A program made the translations under genes and the position numbers. This document shows, piece by piece, positions 1-6,982 of a DNA stretch of 7,557 nucleotides (within the stretch, counting starts at the first letter, position 1; each line of letters begins with the position of its first letter). The DNA comes from Gammaproteobacteria bacterium (GTDB lineage Bacteria; Pseudomonadota; Gammaproteobacteria; UWMA-0217): NCBI GenBank assembly GCA_027031685.1, contig JALVPS010000023.1, positions 1 through 7,557 of the forward strand, given 5' to 3'. The notes beneath the pieces are model-generated. The model was not told the origin of the DNA. It did no database searches and saw only the letters and a program-made list of their open reading frames with translations.

Positions 1-112
1 CGCCGGCCCAGATGATGCCGCGCCGGGCGTGCACCGGCGAGGACATCTGCTTGAGGCCGACGATGAAGAGGACGGCCGCGACGAAATAGGCGGCCTGCAC
101 GATCCAGTTCAT
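1..112 (-). CDS. pntB: NAD(P) transhydrogenase subunit beta, N-terminal fragment
   Basis: Only the first 37 residues lie in the window; the gene runs off at position 1. They read MNWIVQAAYFVAAVLFIVGL followed by KQMSSPVHARRGIIWAG. This is one hydrophobic segment, then the K-Q-M-S-S-P...A-R-x-G pattern typical of the PntB N-terminus just after its first helix. PntB contributes most of the transmembrane proton channel and the NADP(H)-binding domain III. With PntAA and PntAB it couples hydride transfer from NADH to NADP+ with proton entry. The ATG follows the pntAB stop directly (TAAATG), and a purine-rich AAGGGGGG about 7 bases upstream serves as ribosome-binding site, so translation is probably coupled. 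The name rests on the N-terminus plus gene order, which together are strong. Confidence 0.9.
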   Translation of the reverse strand, partial: MNWIVQAAYFVAAVLFIVGLKQMSSPVHARRGIIWAG

Positions 113-409
113 TTACTTGCCCCCCTTGTCCTTGCTGGTCTTGAACATCTCCAGCATGCGCTCGGTGACCACATAGCCGCCCACCGCGTTGCCGGCCGCC
201 AGCAGCACGGCCACGAAGCCGATCAGGATCTGCAGCGGCCCCTCGGCCTGGCCCAGGGCGACCATGGCGCCCACCACCACGATGCCGTGCACGAAGTTCG
301 AGCCGGACATGAGGGGGGTGTGGAGAATGACGGGCACCTTGGAGATGACCTCGTAGCCGGTGAACGCCGCCAGCATGAAGATGTACAGCGCGACAAAACC
401 TTCGATCAT
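113..409 (-). CDS. pntAB: NAD(P) transhydrogenase subunit alpha part 2 (membrane domain)
   Basis: A 98-residue integral membrane protein forming the alpha-side part of domain II, the proton channel, of the three-subunit (Rhodospirillum-type) transhydrogenase. Three hydrophobic helices are visible at about residues 4-21, 39-55 and 58-80. Between the first two lies the conserved loop VPVILHTPLMSGSNFVHGI, diagnostic for this subunit. The C-terminus is a basic cytoplasmic tail ending KTSKDKGGK. The ATG start is set by GGAG in the last codons of pntAA, 7 bases upstream; only two bases separate the pntAA stop from this ATG. In E. coli the same segment is fused to the C-terminus of PntA, whereas here it is a separate gene. 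The reading frame stays open upstream across pntAA, but that part is out-of-frame shadow and not a fusion. Confidence 0.95.
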   Translation of the reverse strand: MIEGFVALYIFMLAAFTGYEVISKVPVILHTPLMSGSNFVHGIVVVGAMVALGQAEGPLQILIGFVAVLLAAGNAVGGYVVTERMLEMFKTSKDKGGK

Positions 410-411
410 GA

Positions 412-1536
<1,125 letters not shown>

Positions 1537-1544
1537 GTCGTTGT

Positions 1545-1549
1545 CTCCC
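1545..1549 (-). promoter_or_regulatory. Ribosome-binding site that fixes the pntAA start
   Basis: On the minus strand GGGAG is followed by eight bases and then the ATG at 1536. This good Shine-Dalgarno sequence overlaps the alternative in-frame GTG at 1551, which therefore cannot easily be the start. Confidence 0.75.
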
Positions 1550-1610
1550 ACTGCGAAGGTTCAGAGGAACGGGACGGACGCCCGCCGGGCGCCCCGTACA
1601 AAAGGCGGCT

Positions 1611-1639
1611 ATATTAGCGGAATACCGACCCCGAATGAA
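1611..1639 (-). promoter_or_regulatory. Candidate sigma-70-like promoter for the pnt operon
   Basis: On the minus strand a -35-like TTCATT (1639-1634) is separated by exactly 17 bases from a -10-like TAATAT (1616-1611). The -10 lies in the most A/T-rich patch of an otherwise GC-rich gap. The predicted start of transcription, near 1604, would give a leader of about 65 bases. The -35 match is only partial (three of six), so this is a candidate, not a firm call. Confidence 0.45.
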
Positions 1640-1648
1640 CCGAGTTCA
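1636..1648. promoter_or_regulatory. Inverted repeat TGAAC-CGA-GTTCA, possible operator
   Basis: A perfect 5-bp inverted repeat with a 3-base spacer lies between the divergent pntAA and hemH genes. It overlaps the candidate pnt -35 element and lies about 25 bases upstream of the candidate hemH -35. The position suits a repressor or shared regulator, but a short palindrome like this can also arise by chance and no known regulator is assigned. Confidence 0.3.
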
Positions 1649-1672
1649 CACAATGGCCGTGGCCCGGCACCA

Positions 1673-1703
1673 TTGACGGGCGCGCCCGCTCCCGGTGTAC
1701 AGT
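1673..1703 (+). promoter_or_regulatory. Candidate promoter for hemH
   Basis: TTGACG at 1673-1678 matches five of six bases of the -35 consensus. Downstream, TACAGT at 1698-1703 (19-base spacer, four of six matches) or TGTACA at 1696-1701 (17-base spacer, three of six) could be the -10. The -35 is convincing and the -10 is weak. The predicted leader would be about 25 bases. The spacer contains the palindrome GGGCGCGCCC (1678-1687). Confidence 0.4.
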
Positions 1704-1734
1704 TGGGCGCCCGCCGCCACCACGGAACCGCCCC

Positions 1735-2846
<1,112 letters not shown>

Positions 2847-2850
<4 letters not shown>

Positions 2851-3593
2851 CACCGCGCGAATTCGGCGCCGTCATCATCGGCGACGAGCTGCTGTCCGGC
2901 CGGCGCCGCGACACCCACATGCCCTTCCTCATCGACACCCTGGGGGCGCGCGGCCTGGCCCTGGCCTGGGTGCGCTTCGTGGGCGACGAGGCGGACCTGC
3001 TCACCGGGACCCTGCGCCAGACACGGGCGCGCCCGGCGGTGGTGTTCTGCTTCGGCGGCATCGGCGCCACGCCGGACGATCTCACCCGCCCCTGCGCCGC
3101 GACCGCCTTCGAGCGTCCCCTGACCCGCCACCCGGAGTTCGTGGCCATCCTGGAGTGCAAGTTCGGCGACGCGGCCTACCCGTACCGCGTGCGCATGGCC
3201 GAGCTGCCCGCCGGCGCCACGCTCATCCCCAACCCGGTCAACGGCATCCCCGGCTTCAGCGTCGGGCACCACCACTTCCTGCCCGGCTTCCCGGACATGG
3301 CCCACCCCATGGTGGAGTGGGTGCTGGACACCCGCTACGCCGACCTGCGCCCCGCCGAACCGCCGGTCACCATCCGTCTGCAGGTGCGGGACTGCGCCGA
3401 GAGCCGGCTGGTGCCCATCCTGGAGACGGTGCAGCGCGCCCACCCCGCCGTCAAGCTGGCCAGCCTGCCGGCCACCGGCGAGCGCACACGCGTCGAGCTG
3501 GGGCTGACCGGCCCGGCGGCGGCGGTCACCGCCGCCCGCCGCGCGCTGGAGGGCGCCCTGCAGGCCGAGGGCATCGCCTTCCAGCCACTCTGA
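2847..3593 (+). CDS. CinA-N/MoCF-fold (molybdopterin-binding family) protein
   Basis: About 248 residues with a GTG start overlapping the hemH stop (GTGA); a second GTG directly upstream at 2844 would add one residue. The N-terminal two thirds are a MoCF_biosynth/CinA-N domain (COG1058-like). It opens with IIGDELLSGRRRDTH (residues 10-24), followed by FGGIGATPDDLT (69-80), the counterpart of the family's TGGxGxTPDD nucleotide/pterin loop. LPGFPDMAHPMVEWVL follows further on. Residues from about 170 form a small alpha/beta domain ending in a long helix. The nicotinamide-nucleotide amidase domain of full-length CinA is absent. Related N-domains occur in molybdopterin adenylyltransferases and in CinA, where a pyrophosphatase activity has been reported. 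The reaction of this stand-alone form is not known to me, so cinA or mog is not assigned. It is probably co-translated with hemH. Confidence 0.85.
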
Positions 3594-3606
3594 GTTTCAT
3601 CGACCC

Positions 3607-3636
3607 TAAACAAAACGGGCGCCACCAGGGCGCCCG
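3607..3636 (-). terminator. Rho-independent terminator, strongest for the minus-strand PKD gene
   Basis: A perfect 8-bp stem (3616-3623 pairing with 3629-3636, CGGGCGCC/GGCGCCCG) encloses a 5-base loop. Read on the minus strand the stem is followed by TTTTGTTTA, a classic U-tract, some 25 bases after the stop of the gene that ends at 3660. Read on the plus strand the hairpin follows the MoCF gene stop by 23 bases but only a short GTTT comes after it. It may therefore serve both convergent genes, with better efficiency on the minus strand. Confidence 0.8.
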
Positions 3637-3659
3637 CCGTTTCGCTCATTGCTCGGCGC

Positions 3660-5198
3660 TCAGCCGGGGGCCTTCAGGAACAGCACCGTGAACAGCCCCA
3701 GGTCGTCCAGGTCCACGTCGCCGTCCACGTCCAGGTCGAAGGGATCCTGCGCCTGCACCAGGCTCGGGTCGCGCAGCTTGCGGGCCAGCAGGCCCAGGTC
3801 GTGGAAGTCCACCCGCCGGTCGTTGTCGAAGTCGGCGTCGCACTGGTTGCCGAAGCCGTCGCCGTCGTAGTCCTGCTGGCCGGGGTTGGTGGCGTTGCGG
3901 CAGTTGTCGCTGATGTCCGGCACACCGTCGCCGTCCTGGTCGTTGACGACCACGGTGATGGTGCGGGTGGCGGTAGCGGACTTGCCGAGCGGGTCGGTCA
4001 CGGTGAGCACCACGTCGTAGCTGCCCACGGCGGTGAACTCGTGGCTCACGCTCACGCCACTGGCGGCGGCGCTGCCGTCAGCGAAGTTCCAGCTGTAGCT
4101 CAGGGCGCCGCCCTCCGGATCGCTGGAGCCGCTGGCGTTGAACTGCACCGTGAGCGGCATGAAGCCGGTGGTGGGGTTGGCGGTGAAGGCCGCGCTGGGC
4201 GGCTGGTTGGGGGCCTGCTGCAGGGTCACGCTGATGGTCTTGCTGGCCGTGGCGCCGCCATCGTCGGTCACTTGCAGGGTCACCTGATAGGTGCCGGCGG
4301 TACTGAAGTTGAAGGCCGCCGTGCTGCCGGTGGCGGTGCGCCCGTCCGAGACCTGCCAGGCATAGGCGGTGATGCTGCCGTCGGGGTCGCTGGAGCCGGT
4401 GCCGTCGAAGGTGAGGGTGACCGGCACGCTGGCGTTGACGGGGCTGTAGCTGATCTGGGCCACCGGCGGCCGGTTGAGGGGCTCCAGGTGGGCCGGGAAG
4501 GTGAGGGTGACGTCGATGTATTCCTGCAGCCGGCCCTGCTGCTGGAAGTAGGGGCTGTCGGTCAGGTCGTTGTGGTCCACCGACAGGTGGAAGACCATGG
4601 GGATCTGACCGTCGGCCACCATGTCTTCCAGCTTGGCCCGGGGCACGGTGGCCGAGCCGTGCACCTCTCCAATGCGCGAGCCGGGAGGCTTCGCGACGCC
4701 CCACAGGGTGCCCCGGTCATAGTCGGGCGGCCACCAGCCGTCCGGCACGCCCATGTTGAAGCGGTCGTTGAGCAGGTTGCCGTCGAAGATGCGACCCATC
4801 TCGAAGCCGTCCAGCACCACGTCCATCCACTCCACGTCGTAGTGCTCGTTGGGGTCGATATCCGCGGGATTGGTCGGCGCGATGGGTGAACTGTCCAGGT
4901 CACCGAAGATCTCCAGCGACACCACGCCGTCGCCGTCGGGCACCCAGCGATAGCCGGCCGGCGCGGTCAGGGTCATGGGCACGGTAACGCTGGCAAAGGA
5001 CTCATAGATGTCCAGGATGCCGTTGTTGTTGGAGTCCACACCGCCGTTGTGATAAGGCAGGCTCGGGCCGCCGCAGTGGTAGTCGTCGTTACAGAAGTTG
5101 TCGATGCGTCCGTGAATCGTGATCTGCCCGGCGTGCAATGCCGGGACGGCCAGCCCGGCGACCAGCAACAACCGCCGCAGCCCATTCTTGTTGTTCAT
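3660..5198 (-). CDS. Secreted PKD-domain protein with TSP3 and dockerin-like C-terminus
   Basis: 512 residues, predicted exported. Residues 1-23 are a signal peptide (basic NNKNGLRR, hydrophobic core, ALHA cleavage site). Residues 24-240 are an unrecognised domain, rich in Asp, Trp and Pro. It has a cysteine pair (36, 42) and a textbook EF-hand-type calcium loop at 55-66 (Asp55, Asn57, Asn59, Gly60, Asp63, Glu66). Two PKD domains follow at about 244-327 and 332-419; both have the SSDP core, and YQVTLQVTD/YDVVLTVTD strands mark their ends. Residues 420-456 are a thrombospondin type 3 segment with Cys433 and Cys453. Dockerin-like loops lie at 456-467 and 488-499, and the tail is LFLKAPG. The ATG is chosen because AAGGAG lies 9 bases upstream and the signal peptide starts there; the frame stays open further upstream but lacks these signals. 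A divergent secreted neighbour has the same C-terminal module. The role is unknown: adhesin, matrix or carbohydrate-binding protein are possibilities. Confidence 0.88.
   Translation of the reverse strand: MNNKNGLRRLLLVAGLAVPALHAGQITIHGRIDNFCNDDYHCGGPSLPYHNGGVDSNNNGILDIYESFASVTVPMTLTAPAGYRWVPDGDGVVSLEIFGDLDSSPIAPTNPADIDPNEHYDVEWMDVVLDGFEMGRIFDGNLLNDRFNMGVPDGWWPPDYDRGTLWGVAKPPGSRIGEVHGSATVPRAKLEDMVADGQIPMVFHLSVDHNDLTDSPYFQQQGRLQEYIDVTLTFPAHLEPLNRPPVAQISYSPVNASVPVTLTFDGTGSSDPDGSITAYAWQVSDGRTATGSTAAFNFSTAGTYQVTLQVTDDGGATASKTISVTLQQAPNQPPSAAFTANPTTGFMPLTVQFNASGSSDPEGGALSYSWNFADGSAAASGVSVSHEFTAVGSYDVVLTVTDPLGKSATATRTITVVVNDQDGDGVPDISDNCRNATNPGQQDYDGDGFGNQCDADFDNDRRVDFHDLGLLARKLRDPSLVQAQDPFDLDVDGDVDLDDLGLFTVLFLKAPG
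3663..3941 (-). repeat. Copy 1 of a duplicated C-terminal module (TSP3 plus dockerin-like)
   Basis: This segment of the PKD gene encodes residues from about 420 to the end. It is clearly homologous, in protein and in DNA, to 6696-6953 of the beta-helix gene but in inverted orientation. The longest shared exact stretch I found is 17 bases (CCGACTTCGACAACGAC, here at 3835-3819 on the minus strand). Protein identities include the DGDG-x-x-D...DNC spacing, GN-x-CD-x-DFDND and a final F-L-x-x-P-G. Confidence 0.75.
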
Positions 5199-5207
5199 TA
5201 GCGGGAT

Positions 5208-5213
5208 CTCCTT
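5208..5213 (-). promoter_or_regulatory. Ribosome-binding site of the PKD gene
   Basis: AAGGAG on the minus strand lies nine bases before the ATG at 5198. It decides this start over the upstream in-frame start at 5288, whose extra 30 residues would also bury the signal peptide. Confidence 0.8.
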
Positions 5214-5246
5214 AGTTGTGCGTTCGATGCGCATATGCATACACTC

Positions 5247-5263
5247 TGGCGACATTTCCGCCA
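5247..5263. promoter_or_regulatory. Inverted repeat TGGCG-N7-CGCCA in the shared control region
   Basis: A perfect 5-bp inverted repeat with a 7-base spacer lies in the 228-bp gap between the divergent PKD and beta-helix genes. A second short palindrome, GCATATGC, lies at 5231-5238. On the minus strand TTGACT at 5273-5268 could be a -35 for the PKD gene, but no good -10 follows at the right distance. The repeat could be an operator; function is inferred only from position. Confidence 0.25.
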
Positions 5264-5373
5264 GTCCAGTCAAATGATTCTCCTCCAATGCGGCTCCGGG
5301 GAGAAGGGCGGTTCTGTGATGAAACGCACTCTTTGCGCATCCCAGGCCCCAGGAAGCCGGACACGGGCGATAT

Positions 5374-5402
5374 TTGAGCGACCCGCCATTGCCTGTCAGA
5401 AT
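5374..5402 (+). promoter_or_regulatory. Candidate promoter for the beta-helix gene
   Basis: TTGAGC (5374-5379, four of six) and CAGAAT (5397-5402, four of six) are separated by exactly 17 bases. This would start transcription near 5409, leaving a leader of about 18 bases with the AGGA ribosome-binding site before the ATG at 5427. It also argues against the longer upstream starts, which would lie before this promoter. Confidence 0.4.
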
Positions 5403-5426
5403 TGGCGGCCCGCGGACAGGAAGCCC

Positions 5427-6956
5427 ATGCCCATCAGCGCATCATCAAGGAAAACATGCCTGCTCGCCGCCCTGTCGGCGGCGGCGTTTAGCGCCAGCCT
5501 GACGGCGGCCATCGCCTGCGACCGCCGCATCCCCCTGGCCCAGACCGCCCTCACCAGCGCCGCGCCCGGCGAAACGCTGTGCCTGCAGGGCGGCCTGCGC
5601 AGCGCGCCACTACGCATCGAGGGCCTGCACGGCACGGCCACCGCCCCCATCCGCATCGTCAATGCGCCAGGCGAGCGGGTCGTCTTCGACACGCCCGCCA
5701 CGGAGGCCATCCGCATCCGCGACAGCAGCCATCTGCAGCTCACCGGCAGCCATCAGAACGGACGCCCCGGCGACCCCTACGGCATCGCCGTCCAGCGCGC
5801 GCGCAACAAGGGCATCCGCATCGACGGCGCCAGCCACGACCTGGAGCTGGACTATCTGGAAGTGAGCGGCGTGACCTTTCTCAACCGCAGCGCCGCCGGC
5901 ATCTGGTTCAACGGCACGGGCAGCGGCGCGCCGGCGCTGGGCCTAGACCTGCACCACTGCTACGTGCACGACGTGGGCAGTGAAGGTATCTACATCGGCC
6001 CCGCCGACTACTACGCGGGTGGCCCGGCAGGGCGCGCCATCCACGTGCACCACAACCGCGTGGAGGACACCGGCTGGGACGGCATCCAGGTGGGCGCTGT
6101 GCGGCAGGACTGCGCCATCCACCACAACACGGTGCGGCGCGACAGCCGAGCGGGCGAGCCGGGCCAGCGGGCGGGCATCAACGCCAACGACGGCTCGCGC
6201 TGCGCCATCTACGCCAACAGCATCCTCGACGGGGGCGGCACCGGCCTCCTGCTCAACCAGCCGGCCGGCGGCGAGGTGTACGACAATCTGGTGGTGCGCG
6301 CCGCGCTGGAGGGCATCAAGGTCAACCGCAACGACCACGAGGCGCCCGGGGCCATCGCCATCCAGCACAACACCGTAATCGCCGCCGCCAGCCACGGCAT
6401 CGCCTACTACGACAACCACGGCGCGCCCTACACCGTGCGCAACAACCTGCTGGCCGACCTCGGCGGCACGCCGCTGGCCGGCACCTGGCGCTCCAACGGG
6501 CAGGTGGACCACAACACCGTCGGCGATCTCGCGGGCCTGGCCTTCCGCGACCCGGCCCGGGACGACTACCGCCCGGCGGCCGGCTCGCCGGCCATCGACG
6601 CCGGCGCGGTCACCGCCATCGCCACCGACCTGGACGGCGTGCCGCGCCAGGGCGCCCCCGACACCGGCGCCTACGAATACCTCCCCGCCCCCGCCGACCG
6701 GGACGGCGACGGCATCGACGACGCCCACGACAACTGCCCCGCCCAGGCCAACCCGGCCCAGCGCGACACCGACGGCGACCGCCACGGCAACCGCTGCGAC
6801 CCCGACTTCGACAACGACGGCCGCGTCAACTTCCGCGACCTGGCCCGTTTCGTCAGCCGCCCCGCCGAGATCCACGTGGACCTCGACGGCGACGGCCAGC
6901 GCGACGGGCGCGACCTGGACATCCTGCGCGGCTTCTTCCTGCGCGGGCCGGGCTGA
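5427..6956 (+). CDS. Secreted right-handed parallel beta-helix protein with TSP3 and dockerin-like C-terminus
   Basis: 509 residues. Residues 1-30 are a signal peptide (SSRKT, then a long Ala/Leu core, cleavage after AAIA). Cys31 follows the cleavage point, but the lipobox lacks the usual Leu/Val/Ile at -3, so a lipoprotein is unlikely. Residues of about 35-380 show repeating beta-helix rungs of the PbH1 type, e.g. HVHHNRVEDTGWDGIQVG, AIHHNTVRRDS, AIYANSILDGGGTGLLL, AIQHNTVIAAASHGIAYYDN. This fold is common in polysaccharide lyases, hydrolases and epimerases. SPAIDAG...DTGAYEY (387-418) is the usual cap segment after such helices. A TSP3 segment (424-459, Cys437 and Cys457) and dockerin-like loops (460-471, 485-496) precede the end FFLRGPG. 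The ATG at 5427 has AGGA about 8 bases upstream and starts the signal peptide; starts at 5235 and 5319 would not. Substrate unknown. Confidence 0.87.
   Translation: MPISASSRKTCLLAALSAAAFSASLTAAIACDRRIPLAQTALTSAAPGETLCLQGGLRSAPLRIEGLHGTATAPIRIVNAPGERVVFDTPATEAIRIRDSSHLQLTGSHQNGRPGDPYGIAVQRARNKGIRIDGASHDLELDYLEVSGVTFLNRSAAGIWFNGTGSGAPALGLDLHHCYVHDVGSEGIYIGPADYYAGGPAGRAIHVHHNRVEDTGWDGIQVGAVRQDCAIHHNTVRRDSRAGEPGQRAGINANDGSRCAIYANSILDGGGTGLLLNQPAGGEVYDNLVVRAALEGIKVNRNDHEAPGAIAIQHNTVIAAASHGIAYYDNHGAPYTVRNNLLADLGGTPLAGTWRSNGQVDHNTVGDLAGLAFRDPARDDYRPAAGSPAIDAGAVTAIATDLDGVPRQGAPDTGAYEYLPAPADRDGDGIDDAHDNCPAQANPAQRDTDGDRHGNRCDPDFDNDGRVNFRDLARFVSRPAEIHVDLDGDGQRDGRDLDILRGFFLRGPG
6696..6953 (+). repeat. 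Copy 2 of the duplicated C-terminal module
   Basis: This is the counterpart in the beta-helix gene, residues 424-509, with the shared 17-base exact stretch at 6802-6818. Here both calcium loops are canonical (Gly465 and Gly490 at loop position 6). In copy 1 the first loop has Arg461 at that place. The copies are diverged paralogues, not a recent perfect repeat. Confidence 0.75.
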
Positions 6957-6982
6957 GGGCGCTCAGGTCGCTGCCGCCCGGC
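6947..6982. terminator. Nested hairpin over the convergent stop codons
   Basis: An inner perfect stem CTGAG/CTCAG (6953-6957 with 6962-6966, loop GGCG) contains both stop codons of the converging genes. Outer arms GCCGGGC (6947-6953) and GCCCGGC (6976-6982) can pair as an alternative. No T-tract follows on either strand, so if it ends transcription it does so weakly or with Rho. Confidence 0.35.

Noticed and set aside
3801..4889. Plus-strand open frame opposite the PKD gene
   Set aside because: It is antisense to a protein with a signal peptide, PKD and TSP3 domains; low-complexity Gly/Val/His/Ala composition.
5235..5426. Longer N-terminus for the beta-helix protein (starts at 5235 or 5319)
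   Set aside because: The extra residues have no signal-peptide character and would place the real signal peptide internally. The start at 5427 has a ribosome-binding site and a promoter candidate just upstream.
5427..5522. Lipoprotein signal on the beta-helix protein (Cys31 after the hydrophobic core)
   Set aside because: The four residues before and including the Cys are A-I-A-C, lacking the aliphatic residue usual at -3. A signal peptidase I site AIA fits better.
5943..6875. Minus-strand open frame opposite the beta-helix gene
   Set aside because: Its Val/Gly/Ala/Asp-rich pattern mirrors the periodic beta-helix codons; no start signals or domain.
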